The notes: generated by a model not told the origin, from the sequence alone. A stretch of 64,000 nucleotides of DNA from Lachnospiraceae bacterium (GCA_017463225.1 JAFTPO010000043.1:1-64000); one strand, 5' to 3'; positions 25,852 to 34,810 are shown, counted from the stretch's first letter. Made by a program: numbers and translations.

Positions 25852-26484
25852 ATGGGATTTTTCGTTTTGTTTTTTTTAGGTGTTTTCTTGATTTTTGCAG
25901 GTTTAATGTTAGGCTTTGCGCCGGTGACATTTCCTTTAAGCTTGATATTTATAGCTATAGGAGTAATTGGAGCTAAGTCTCGAAAAAGCTTAAGAAGTGG
26001 TTATACACAAAAGATAAAAGCTAAAGTTACAGATGACTCAAAGGACGTTATGGAGCAAGCGGAATTTATGGCTCGTGTAAATGAAATGTTTTACACATAT
26101 AATGTGGAACAGAAAGCTTTGAGTATGAGTGGATATGCGAATAATCTTACAGAGCAAGATATTCAAAGATTTTCAGGTTTTGTTTCTCCTAATCAGAAAA
26201 CTATAAGAAAAAATGAAAGAAGCTATCAGTTTGGATACTTAATCTTTGGGGAGCAGAATGTGTTTTTATATCAATTCTTTGTAGATAATAAAATTGCTAA
26301 TAATGTTTCAGAAAAGTATGATTGGATAAATTATCGTGAGATGATTAATATTATTGATAAGCAAGGCGGCTTTGAAATCAAAACTATGGTTGGAAAGAAT
26401 TATGATTTGTATATAGAGAATGTAGATCAGGCTACATATATTAGGCAATGTCTATACTATAAGATGCAGACTAGCAGAGGATAG
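25852..26484 (+). CDS. Membrane protein with PH-like C-terminus (island gene 2)
   Basis: A 210-residue protein with a hydrophobic N-terminal hairpin (about residues 2-44, two membrane helices) and a charged cytoplasmic part. The last 80 residues alternate short strands and end in a helix (FGYLIFGEQNVFLYQFF, then YDLYIENVDQATYIRQCLYY), a pattern like a bacterial PH-type domain. I do not recognise a named family. The ATG follows GAGGATAAAGGA. It lies 37 bases after the zinc-ribbon gene and 48 before the next membrane protein, so it is part of the island operon. It may form a membrane platform with the next product (inference). Confidence 0.6.
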   Translation: MGFFVLFFLGVFLIFAGLMLGFAPVTFPLSLIFIAIGVIGAKSRKSLRSGYTQKIKAKVTDDSKDVMEQAEFMARVNEMFYTYNVEQKALSMSGYANNLTEQDIQRFSGFVSPNQKTIRKNERSYQFGYLIFGEQNVFLYQFFVDNKIANNVSEKYDWINYREMINIIDKQGGFEIKTMVGKNYDLYIENVDQATYIRQCLYYKMQTSRG

Positions 26485-26532
26485 GTTAATATACTAGGGA
26501 GGTAAAGGTATTTATAAAATACTATAAATGAT

Positions 26533-27477
26533 ATGGACTTTTTTGAGGTTTTAATAAGGATCGTAATGTGTTTCTTTATGCTGTTAGCATGTGAATTGTT
26601 TGGATTTTGCTTGATTATTGGTGTTTGCTATTTCTTATTTGGGAAATGGCCGTTTAATAAGAGAAGAAAATTGTGTAGGATACTATGTCAGTTGTCTGCT
26701 ATTTTAATATGGGGATTATTCTTCTTAGAAACTGTAGGAAATTCTATTGATACACCTTATGCTATTAGTTCTTTTATACTGTTGATTACGGCGATTCCGG
26801 TATGTAACTTTATTATATCTATGATAGAAAATGCGAAGCTACAGATAAGAAACAATAGGGCAAATAGAACCAGTGTTAAGGAAACCGTACAGTTGGTGAA
26901 AGATGAAAATATGAAGAGACGATTAGAAAATGCTAGTTTGAATCGTACTGCTGAAGAGATGGAGGTAGTAAGGTATTTCTTTGGCGATAATGGATGTATG
27001 TCTGACCAACAGTATTTTGAAATGTTAGTATATAAAAGAGATTCATTAGCTTCTAGAAATAAGGTGTTAGAGATAATTGGAATGGATGAATCACAGGTCG
27101 CAGAGATTTATCCTATCTATAGAGAAGAATATGTTTATTCGTGGACAATGTATTCTGGAAGTATTAACAAGCCTTTTGCTAATAAAAATGTCAATGGTTT
27201 TAATGTTAGTAGTAGATACCATGTTTCATGGACTTTCTTTAGTGATAATTTGTTAATTAATTATGATATAGTTTTTGATATGGATAAAAGTTGGAAACAG
27301 GAAAAGGTAACAGAAATCTATTACCATGATATATCCAATTACAACATAAACAATAATATTATAAATCTTGTCCTCACAAATGGTCAGACTCATCGTCTGG
27401 ATTTCAGTGATAATATGTACGCTGGAGCAACTATGCAGGGATTAATACAAAAGATACGAGAATCAAAAACTATGTAA
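26533..27477 (+). CDS. Membrane protein with PH-like C-terminus (island gene 3)
   Basis: A 314-residue protein with about three membrane helices in the first 105 residues (near 5-35, 50-68 and 75-97), then a helical linker and a C-terminal strand-rich domain ending in a helix (VTEIYYHDISNYNI, INLVLTNGQTHRLDF, then ATMQGLIQKIRES). This last part again resembles a bacterial PH fold and so mirrors the preceding gene product. The start is uncertain: 26533 is the only in-frame ATG after a stop at 26515, but the good GGGAGGT site lies about 30 bases upstream, too far for normal use. No known family is recognised. Confidence 0.6.
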   Translation: MDFFEVLIRIVMCFFMLLACELFGFCLIIGVCYFLFGKWPFNKRRKLCRILCQLSAILIWGLFFLETVGNSIDTPYAISSFILLITAIPVCNFIISMIENAKLQIRNNRANRTSVKETVQLVKDENMKRRLENASLNRTAEEMEVVRYFFGDNGCMSDQQYFEMLVYKRDSLASRNKVLEIIGMDESQVAEIYPIYREEYVYSWTMYSGSINKPFANKNVNGFNVSSRYHVSWTFFSDNLLINYDIVFDMDKSWKQEKVTEIYYHDISNYNINNNIINLVLTNGQTHRLDFSDNMYAGATMQGLIQKIRESKTM

Positions 27478-27537
27478 GATAATGAATTTCGCGATACAAC
27501 AAGGTTACTTATGGGATAATGATATTTGGAGGTATGT

Positions 27538-30192
27538 ATGAGTAGTGTTATTTTAAGGACTAATCATGGAGAATATGTAGGTGCTTCTGTATTAGAGATA
27601 ACAGAGATACCAGCTATAGATATACTAAAGGATTCTTATGATGAAAGTGAAAATATAGAATACAATTATCAGAAAAAATACTCTAATTTATTATCAGAAA
27701 TTTATCAAATATTTCGTAATTCAAAAAAAGATTATGCTGATGCGGAGGTTTGTGTAGAAATAATGCTTCTTACTGAGCCAGCAATTAATCAGCCATACGA
27801 TGCGGAAATTAAAACATACTTGGTTATTAGAAATGTAGAGAATACACAGGAGAAAGCTGCTTCTGTAATTGAGCAACTTGCAAGAATATGTATTGAAATG
27901 CTTTCCTTTAGTAAGTATGGTGTTAATTATGTGGATTTTTCGTCATGGAAAGACAAGGTACAAAGCGCAAAATATGAAGGTGCGTTAGCAATCTGTAAGT
28001 CTGAATATAATGAAACTATTCCAAATTCTATAATTCCTAGCTGTTATAGTTATGACAAATTCCTTTCTACCGCAACGACATTAAGTGATTTGGTTAATTC
28101 TTTAATTCATCATCCCAACACAATTGTGTCATTCCAGCTTATAGCTACATCGTTTAGCAGTGAAGAGATTACGGCTATTTCTGATGTTACAGGAATGTTT
28201 TATCAAAATACAGAGAATCTCGGTTTTTTAGAGAAGAAAATATATGAGCACTATGGATATTACATGGAAAACAAAGATTCGGCCTTGTTTAGATATAATA
28301 TCTTGGTTTGTGGAGATAGTGTTTCCTTAAGAGATGTCTCTTCAAAAATATACAGAATACTTAATGATAACAGCAACAAATTAGTTCAGGTAAAAGAAGT
28401 TAATCTAAGTATTAATGAGACTAAAATAGAAAACAGCATCATATCAGCTCCGTGGTACGTAAATAATTTGGTAATGTCTAAGAATCGTTTGCTTGATAAT
28501 GCGGCTGCTATGAATGCATATTATAGATTGCCTTATATCATAACGGCAGAGGAAGCTGCAGGATTCTTTAGAGTGCCAATAGGTTCTCAAAATATTCGTG
28601 CAGGTTTTAATGTGCGCGAAAATGAGAGTGGCAAAAAGACGTATCGCTCAAAGTTGATAAATACCGGCTCTATGGAAATAGGAACATTGGTTTCTGCAGG
28701 TGGTGAAAATACAATAGGGCTTGATTTAAACGATTTGACAAAGCATATGCTGGTGTGTGGTACACCGGGTTCAGGTAAAACAACATTTTCAGTTAGTGTA
28801 TTAGATCGTCTATGGAAGGATCACAACATTCCATTTTTGGTTATAGAACCAGCTAAAAATGAATATCGAGCATTAGCTGAAGCTATAGATGACTTGCAGA
28901 TATTTACACCAGGAAAGAATTTCATATCACCATTTGTTTTTAATCCATTTGTGCCACCCAAGAATGTAAAGTTAGAGACATACAAATCGACATTAAAGAC
29001 GGCGTTTTCCGCGGCGGTATCTATGACTACGCCACTTGATAAGATATTTGAGGAAACTATTCATAATTGTTATTCGGATTTTGCGTGGCTTGATACATAC
29101 ACCTCAGATGATGGTGGAAAAATCTTTAATATATCTGACTTCATAAAATGTTTTCAGTATACTTTTGAAAATATTGGATATACAGGAGATGTGAATAATA
29201 TTGGTCGTGCAGGAGTTGTAAGGTTAAAGGGACTTGTTAACCTTTTTGATAATTATTTTTCTATTCCTATAGAGGATATTTTATCAAAGCCAACAGTAAT
29301 TGAATTATCTGCTATAGAAAACAGTGATGAAAAGGCATTGATAATTGCTCTTTTGCTTTTGTCAATTCTCGCATATGTAAATGCAAATTATGTTGGAGAA
29401 GGTGACCTGAAAAACGTTATTTTGCTGGAGGAGGCACATGTATTATTAGATGCGGAATCTAATGCCGGTCAGGGTGAGGCAAATCCAAGTAGAATTGCGC
29501 AGAATTTGGTCAAGCGTATGTTAGCAGAGTGTCGTTCCTATGGAGTAGGTATGATAATTGCCGACCAGTCACCTAGAAAGGTTACCACAGACGTAGTTGC
29601 ACTTACTGATATGAAGATGATATTTAGATTAGTGGAAGCTACGGACAAGCAAATTATTGCAGACAGTATGAATATGACTGACGTGCAAAAACAAAGATTA
29701 GGACGTCTTCGTCCTGGTAGTGCATTCCTGTTTTTTAATCGTATGGATGAACCTGAGGAAGTTAGTTTATCAGATTATAGAATGGAAAAGAATATAAGGA
29801 TATCGCTTTCGGATGATGGAATTCGTGAAATATCAACATACTGGAAAAACAAAGCGGATAAGCTTATTCCTTATCCTGAATGTATGGGCTCAAGCTATTG
29901 TAAGGGTACATGTGATTACTACATGAGGGTGCTGGCAAGAGATATTGCCAGAAGGATATTTATGAAACGGGTGTTACATGTTAGCAACTCCAAAGATTCT
30001 AAAGTAATATTCGATGCGGTGAATGAATGTATAAGGACAATGCCCAAATTAATTCGAAATGAATTAAATAAGGAGACATACTCAAAAGAATTGCTAGCAT
30101 GTGTATTAGTTCATTTTATGAGAAAAGTTAAATATGAAACAAAGCTTTCACTGTCTGATGAACAAATACTTGACCAGATAAAAAAGGCATAG
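27538..30192 (+). CDS. HerA/DUF87-type ATPase (island gene 4)
   Basis: An 884-residue ATPase of the HerA/FtsK superfamily. The first 380 residues are an unfamiliar region without obvious motifs. The ATPase domain has Walker A GTPGSGKTTF (about 407-416), LVIEPAKNEYRAL in the place of the HerA DPxGEY motif, Walker B VILLEEAHVLLD (about 626-637), and MIIADQSPRK followed by a sensor segment. The C-terminal tail carries a C-x5-C-x3-C cluster (about residues 782-792), possibly metal-binding. HerA-type hexamers pump DNA or protein and are found in DNA repair, phage defence and conjugation. ATG at 27538 is preferred, behind GGAGG at 27529-27533. It is the likely motor of the island; its substrate is unknown. 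Confidence 0.85.
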   Translation: MSSVILRTNHGEYVGASVLEITEIPAIDILKDSYDESENIEYNYQKKYSNLLSEIYQIFRNSKKDYADAEVCVEIMLLTEPAINQPYDAEIKTYLVIRNVENTQEKAASVIEQLARICIEMLSFSKYGVNYVDFSSWKDKVQSAKYEGALAICKSEYNETIPNSIIPSCYSYDKFLSTATTLSDLVNSLIHHPNTIVSFQLIATSFSSEEITAISDVTGMFYQNTENLGFLEKKIYEHYGYYMENKDSALFRYNILVCGDSVSLRDVSSKIYRILNDNSNKLVQVKEVNLSINETKIENSIISAPWYVNNLVMSKNRLLDNAAAMNAYYRLPYIITAEEAAGFFRVPIGSQNIRAGFNVRENESGKKTYRSKLINTGSMEIGTLVSAGGENTIGLDLNDLTKHMLVCGTPGSGKTTFSVSVLDRLWKDHNIPFLVIEPAKNEYRALAEAIDDLQIFTPGKNFISPFVFNPFVPPKNVKLETYKSTLKTAFSAAVSMTTPLDKIFEETIHNCYSDFAWLDTYTSDDGGKIFNISDFIKCFQYTFENIGYTGDVNNIGRAGVVRLKGLVNLFDNYFSIPIEDILSKPTVIELSAIENSDEKALIIALLLLSILAYVNANYVGEGDLKNVILLEEAHVLLDAESNAGQGEANPSRIAQNLVKRMLAECRSYGVGMIIADQSPRKVTTDVVALTDMKMIFRLVEATDKQIIADSMNMTDVQKQRLGRLRPGSAFLFFNRMDEPEEVSLSDYRMEKNIRISLSDDGIREISTYWKNKADKLIPYPECMGSSYCKGTCDYYMRVLARDIARRIFMKRVLHVSNSKDSKVIFDAVNECIRTMPKLIRNELNKETYSKELLACVLVHFMRKVKYETKLSLSDEQILDQIKKA

Positions 30193-30204
30193 GGGAGTGA
30201 GCAT

Positions 30205-32112
30205 ATGAATGATTTAGATACAACAAGTGATACAACTATAGATGATACGACAACAAGTGATGTAATCATGGACGATACGACAACAGATGATGTAACCACA
30301 GACGATACGACAACAAGTGATATTATCACAGATAACACGATAACGGGCGATATACAGCTCGATGGTTCATCAGAACCATGGGATGTAGAAACGGCTGAAT
30401 TTGATGATATAGAATATGATGAAGAAGAGGTGGGAGAAGTGGATGGGTACGAACTTAATGATTCACAACAGCAACGTATGAATGACCTGGCACAAGCTTA
30501 TGCACCAGAGGTTGAAAGAGTAGATAGATTATATGACGACATTATGTCAGATGAGTCTTTATCTGAAGAAGAAAGGTCAAATAAGATATCTGGCTTGAAG
30601 GAATATGCCGAATACACTAGGGATCAAATGAATGAAGAGATGGAAAAAATAAGGCAAAATGAAGTGGATCCCGAGGCGGTTCAATATGTTAGAGAACATT
30701 CAGCTGACAAAAATTATATGGATGGTGTAGATATTGTTGAAGCTCACAAGAATTTGTCTGATTTGCCGCCAAGTTTTACAGATGATGGAGAGTGGAGTGT
30801 TGAAAACGCAGAGTTTGCTGATATTGAAGACGAAGAAGAACTTAATGATTCACAGCAACAGCGTATGACAGAAGCGGCAAACGGTTATGTAACGGAGGTT
30901 GAGAGAATAGAAAGATCATTTGACGAGATTCAGTCAGATGATAGCTTAACTGAAGAAGAAAAGGCAGATAAATTATCTGGGTGGAAGGAATATGCTGAGA
31001 CTACTAGGGATGAAATACTTGAAGAGGAAGATCATATTAGACAAAACAAGGTGGATCAGGATGCATTAAAATTTAATAGAAATCATCCTATTGATAAACG
31101 CTATTTAGAAGGAAACGAGAGTCAAGAGGATTTATTAGATGATGTATCAATAGAAACACACGAAATGCCCCATGAGGATTTAACAGATGGTGTGTTACCA
31201 GAAACTGAAGAGATTCCTAAAGAAATGACTCATGAGATAACCCATGAGGATTTGGAGAATACGGAATATAAATACAAATACATAAATCCTGATTTAATAC
31301 CATCTGATGAAGAGGCTGAAAGGTTGCAAGATTTGGAAAATGAGAAATTGGCAAAAAAAGAGGCACTTGCTAATGAATTAAAGAATGAGTTAGGTGTTGA
31401 AAATGTAGATTTCTCTGATTTTGATGTAGTGGTTGCAGAAAACGTTCGTGATTCATTTAGAGATGCGAAAAAAGATTTTCCTGACTTGTCTGTAAAATAT
31501 GTTGGCAGTGACGAAAAACAGGAGGCTGGACTAAGGTATGCTTTGGAAAAGGCTGAGAGAGAGAGATTGGAATATACTATGGGAGGTGTATTTTCAGAAC
31601 AGGAGCTTGATATGCTGGCCAGAGAATCTGCATTTCAGATGATTGCCGGAACAAAAATGGGAAGAGCTGGAGCGAAAGCTATGGCATCTTCCACTAGCAT
31701 TCATAGCAATTCTAGTGAGCTAAAATCATTCGAAGGAATCACAATAAGAGATGATTTGGTAGAGGATGGAAAGTTCTTTGATAATGAAAAGAGTGCTTCG
31801 GGTATTACGAGGTGGTCACCTGTAGGATGTGATACTGCGAAAGCTACCATAGACCATGAGCTGGGGCATGAAATCGATAAATTGGTAGGTGGAAGTGATG
31901 ATGCTGTGATAAAGCAATTGTATGGGGATATGGTGCTTAGAAAAGCAGGAAGAGAAGAGTTGTCGGGATATTCGGAGACTAATGTAAAAGAATTTATTGC
32001 AGAAGCTTATTCTGAGTATAGAAATAATCCTGAGCCACGAGATATTGCTTGTAAAGTATATAACAGATTAGTTGAACTGTATCAGGAGAAGAATAATGGA
32101 GGGAACCGTTAA
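30205..32112 (+). CDS. Repeat-containing zincin-like metalloprotease (island gene 5)
   Basis: A 635-residue, very acidic protein. Residues 3-52 are five 10-residue Asp/Thr-rich repeats (exact 30-base DNA units, 30211-30360). Two copies of a helical repeat of about 91 residues follow (starting at 30454 and 30841; both begin LNDSQQQRM). The C-terminal domain has a zinc-protease motif HELGH (551-555) and a downstream Glu-rich helix (KEFIAEAYSEY, Glu596/Glu600) that can supply the third ligand, as in the protease/toxin domains joined to phage MuF-type proteins. No signal peptide is seen. It lies 12 bases after the HerA-like gene and overlaps the SPFH gene by one base. A toxin or processing role is inference. 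Confidence 0.75.
   Translation: MNDLDTTSDTTIDDTTTSDVIMDDTTTDDVTTDDTTTSDIITDNTITGDIQLDGSSEPWDVETAEFDDIEYDEEEVGEVDGYELNDSQQQRMNDLAQAYAPEVERVDRLYDDIMSDESLSEEERSNKISGLKEYAEYTRDQMNEEMEKIRQNEVDPEAVQYVREHSADKNYMDGVDIVEAHKNLSDLPPSFTDDGEWSVENAEFADIEDEEELNDSQQQRMTEAANGYVTEVERIERSFDEIQSDDSLTEEEKADKLSGWKEYAETTRDEILEEEDHIRQNKVDQDALKFNRNHPIDKRYLEGNESQEDLLDDVSIETHEMPHEDLTDGVLPETEEIPKEMTHEITHEDLENTEYKYKYINPDLIPSDEEAERLQDLENEKLAKKEALANELKNELGVENVDFSDFDVVVAENVRDSFRDAKKDFPDLSVKYVGSDEKQEAGLRYALEKAERERLEYTMGGVFSEQELDMLARESAFQMIAGTKMGRAGAKAMASSTSIHSNSSELKSFEGITIRDDLVEDGKFFDNEKSASGITRWSPVGCDTAKATIDHELGHEIDKLVGGSDDAVIKQLYGDMVLRKAGREELSGYSETNVKEFIAEAYSEYRNNPEPRDIACKVYNRLVELYQEKNNGGNR
30211..30360 (+). repeat. Five tandem 30-bp repeats coding for Asp/Thr-rich decapeptides
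   Basis: Units begin at 30211, 30241, 30271, 30301 and 30331. Each encodes a variant of DDTTTSDVIM. They look like slippage-prone DNA, so copy number may vary between strains. Confidence 0.85.
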
Positions 32113-33287
32113 TGAGCATTTTTAAAAATGATAATGAAATGTCATATGTAGGTGGAAGAAAACACTGGACGGATGTGATAAAAAACACCGGAGATGGTAA
32201 TTTGCTTTTGTGGAAGCAACCGGAGGAAGACTTCAATACAAGCTCTACCTTAGTTGTAATGCAAGGGGAAGAAGCAATTTTTGTCAGTGGAGGAAAAATT
32301 GAGGAAGTCTTTAAAGAGGGTAGTTATAAGCTTAGTACATCAAACTATCCATTTATTAGTAGAGTTAAAAATGCTTTTTCAGGTGGTGTCAGTACCTTCA
32401 ATTGTGTTGTTTATTTTGTGAAAACCACAGATAGTCAGGAGATTAAGTGGGGAACAGACACACCTATTCAGATTAGAGACAAGGTGTGGGGGATAATAGC
32501 GGATGTAAGAGCTAGAGGAGCATACAAGATTAAGGTGTGTGATTCCAAAGCATTCTTAACAAAGTTAATCGGAAATAATACGTTAACACACTCTACAAGT
32601 GATTTTGAGAATTTTTTTGCGTCTAAGATACAAGAAAACATTCGCTCAATACTGTCTGCTGAATTAAAGCAAATCGAAACTGAATTAATAGGCTTGGATT
32701 CATATCTGCCAATTTTTTCATCTGTAATTGCTGCAAGGCTAAATGAAATTGTCGCTGAATATGGATTAAGCCTGGTACATTTTTCTTTGGCTGGCTTGGA
32801 GTCAGATGCAACAAAATATGAGATGATTGATGGAGCACAGATGGAAAGAATCATTGCAACTAAGCATAGCGAGTCTGAGCGAATTATGGCTCAACAGCAG
32901 GCATATTCTCAGGCTGATCGTATGGCGATTTTAGGTGAGAATTGGGGAAAGCAAACTGTAGCGGATATACTATCAGATATTGCAAATAATCCTAATGTAG
33001 GAAGTCTTGCTACAGCAGGAGCAGGTGCCGGAGTTGGTATGGTTACTATGGGAACAGTAGCAACAATGGCTTCGCAGCTTATTTCTCCAGTTGTGCAACA
33101 AAACTCACCTCAAAATTCAACTGTGGCGGTAGAAGACCGTTTTGCAATTAACACTGATGATGCGGATACTTCAAATAAACCACAGAACGATTTTGAAAAA
33201 CTGAATGAATATCATAAAATGTTGGAAGCGAATCTCATAACACAGGAAGAGTATGATGCCGTAAAGGCAAAAATTCTTAATCAGTAA
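32112..33287 (+). CDS. SPFH-domain protein with C-terminal SHOCT (island gene 6)
   Basis: A 391-residue protein of the YdjI-like SPFH group (sometimes labelled virion core protein after a poxvirus relative). The N-terminal half fits this family: LLLWKQPEEDFNTSS, LVVMQGEEAIFVSGG, and a central SPFH domain ending in a helical region (MERIIATKHSESERIMAQQ). A Gly/Ala-rich hydrophobic stretch lies near 300-325, and the last 30 residues form a SHOCT motif (EKLNEYHKMLEANLITQEEYDAVKAKIL in part). SPFH proteins build membrane scaffolds; SHOCT is a short oligomerisation tag. It is translationally coupled to the protease gene (TAATG), which argues for a joint function. A terminator follows. Confidence 0.85.
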   Translation: MSIFKNDNEMSYVGGRKHWTDVIKNTGDGNLLLWKQPEEDFNTSSTLVVMQGEEAIFVSGGKIEEVFKEGSYKLSTSNYPFISRVKNAFSGGVSTFNCVVYFVKTTDSQEIKWGTDTPIQIRDKVWGIIADVRARGAYKIKVCDSKAFLTKLIGNNTLTHSTSDFENFFASKIQENIRSILSAELKQIETELIGLDSYLPIFSSVIAARLNEIVAEYGLSLVHFSLAGLESDATKYEMIDGAQMERIIATKHSESERIMAQQQAYSQADRMAILGENWGKQTVADILSDIANNPNVGSLATAGAGAGVGMVTMGTVATMASQLISPVVQQNSPQNSTVAVEDRFAINTDDADTSNKPQNDFEKLNEYHKMLEANLITQEEYDAVKAKILNQ

Positions 33288-33305
33288 AATATATTGTGTG
33301 TACAA

Positions 33306-33337
33306 AGACTATCAGATTACATCTGGTAGTCTTTTTT
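33306..33337 (+). terminator. Terminator after the island
   Basis: A 10-bp stem with one G-U pair (33306-33315 with 33323-33332) and a T6 tail. Its left arm AGACTATCAG is identical to 25021-25030 at the other edge of the island. Confidence 0.85.
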
Positions 33338-33342
33338 AATTA

Positions 33343-33384
33343 AACCATAGGTTGATTGTCTACACCTCATTCCTAACTTACAAT
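33343..33384 (+). promoter_or_regulatory. Motif promoter 1 (before the 388-residue unknown protein)
   Basis: Dyad AACCATAGGTT (33343-33353), two bases, -35 TTGTCT (33356-33361), 17 bases, -10 TACAAT (33379-33384). The same layout recurs at three other promoters of this block. Confidence 0.7.
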
Positions 33385-33447
33385 ATATTTGTAATAGTTT
33401 ATGGAGCAATAGCACCTTTCTTCAAGGTGCATCTAAGGAGGAGTAAT

Positions 33448-34614
33448 ATGCTAAACGCAAATGATATACATGATACTATAAGAAAGATAAGTGGAGATTA
33501 TATAGGGGTGAGAATTCCTAAGCTTACGGAGGAGTCTCTTGAATTGCTACATGAGATATTTCAGGTGGCCAAGGCGGTAAAGCATGACGGTATGAGTAAG
33601 TTTTTTTGGATTACAGCTGAGGATGAAAAGGGCCAGGATGAATTCTTTCTTATTAAGCTGGATATGGATAAGGCTGTTTTCGTTAATGGACATATTCTGG
33701 GTGATATAGAGAATGGTAGTGGAAGGATAATGGTGTATGGGAGAGATGACTCTGATTCCGAAGAGGATGGATATGACCTAACGGAGATTCTTGGTTGGGT
33801 GCTTGACGGGGTTAAAGATGATATCGAGATGCTGAGAGCCGGCACTTATGAGGATTACATTAAAAGAGAGCTGCCATATAGCTGTTATAGTGGCGTGATG
33901 AAGCTTAACAGGTATTGGAAATACTGTCCTGAGGAAAAGATACATATGCAAAGAGAGTTTGAGCCTCAGGTTGTGGATGATTTTCTAAAATGGCACCACA
34001 GGAACAAAGCGTCGGTGAAGGGCTACAACAATATGACCTTTGGTCAGTTTTGTGAGGCTTGTATGTATATTTACAAGTATATGGGATATGATGTGGAGGG
34101 ATTAACTCCTAGAGAGGCATATTTCAGGTACTCTGCTTGTACCTTGTATGGCGCAGGCGGGAACGAAAAGCTTAGGCAGCTACCGGAGGATGATGCAGAA
34201 GCATTTGAGAAATGGTTAGATACACATCATAGGGGCTCTCACTGTGACGAGATTAGATTTGGTAGAATCTGGTTTTGGGTAGAGAGAAACATATCTGGCA
34301 GATGGAATTTCGTTGTGGCTGACGTGAGAGAAGATAATGGTGAAAATGTGAGATTACAGATGGTAATGGATATGTCCAAGGCCGGATATCATATGGATGC
34401 AGCTTGGTATAGCTCATTAGTTAAAAGCCTAAAGGGCAAATGTATGGTTGGGTTGCAGCCGAAGCATTTTCCATTCGATAACCTTAGAGCGTTCTATGAG
34501 GATATAACGGTGTCGGAATATACCAGATATTTGCCGGAGCCTATACCTAAGGAGATGCTTAAGGAGATTAGATGGCTAAGTCCAAGAATATGTGAGTTAG
34601 GGGATGATTCATAA
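33448..34614 (+). CDS. Unknown protein, 388 residues
   Basis: I do not recognise this protein. It starts at ATG 33448 behind AAGGAGG, and the in-frame extension to 33352 runs through the promoter. It is soluble and acidic, rich in Trp and Tyr, with no signal peptide, repeats or nucleotide-binding motif. The second half has segments such as FGQFCEACMYIYKYMGYD and FGRIWFWVERN that look like a compact enzyme or binding domain. Its promoter carries the same dyad as those of the VirD4-like, RNase H-like and XRE genes, so it belongs to that local regulon. Terminator hairpins flank it on both sides, so it is probably monocistronic. Confidence 0.65.
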   Translation: MLNANDIHDTIRKISGDYIGVRIPKLTEESLELLHEIFQVAKAVKHDGMSKFFWITAEDEKGQDEFFLIKLDMDKAVFVNGHILGDIENGSGRIMVYGRDDSDSEEDGYDLTEILGWVLDGVKDDIEMLRAGTYEDYIKRELPYSCYSGVMKLNRYWKYCPEEKIHMQREFEPQVVDDFLKWHHRNKASVKGYNNMTFGQFCEACMYIYKYMGYDVEGLTPREAYFRYSACTLYGAGGNEKLRQLPEDDAEAFEKWLDTHHRGSHCDEIRFGRIWFWVERNISGRWNFVVADVREDNGENVRLQMVMDMSKAGYHMDAAWYSSLVKSLKGKCMVGLQPKHFPFDNLRAFYEDITVSEYTRYLPEPIPKEMLKEIRWLSPRICELGDDS

Positions 34615-34622
34615 AATGTATA

Positions 34623-34668
34623 ACAGGGCATAAGCAGGCAATTTGCTTGTTTATGCCCTGTGTTTATG
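34623..34668 (+). terminator. Terminator after the 388-residue unknown gene
   Basis: An 11-bp stem (34623-34633 with 34651-34661) with a further small stem in its loop, followed by TGTTTATG. Confidence 0.6.
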
Positions 34669-34683
34669 TGTAGGAATTGTTTA

Positions 34684-34725
34684 AACTACAGGTTTATGGA
34701 GAATCTCAAAGCTAGGGACTATAGT
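34684..34725 (+). promoter_or_regulatory. Motif promoter 2 (before the VirD4-like gene)
   Basis: Dyad AACTACAGGTT (34684-34694), two bases, a very poor -35 TGGAGA (34697-34702), 17 bases, -10 TATAGT (34720-34725). The weak -35 box next to a kept dyad fits an activator site. Confidence 0.6.
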
Positions 34726-34810
34726 ATGATTAGGACGAGACAACAGGGGGTTAGACAGCGGAAAATGGCATAGAGTTTAACAATATATTATTATAGGAGG
34801 TATTCGATTT

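Noticed and set aside
30211..30360. Non-coding minisatellite.
   Set aside because: The 30-bp units keep the reading frame of the zincin gene and lie right behind its start codon.
25107..33337. Prophage remnant.
   Set aside because: No integrase, capsid, portal, tail or lysis gene is present. The MuF-like protease domain and the 'virion core' label of the SPFH family alone do not show a phage.
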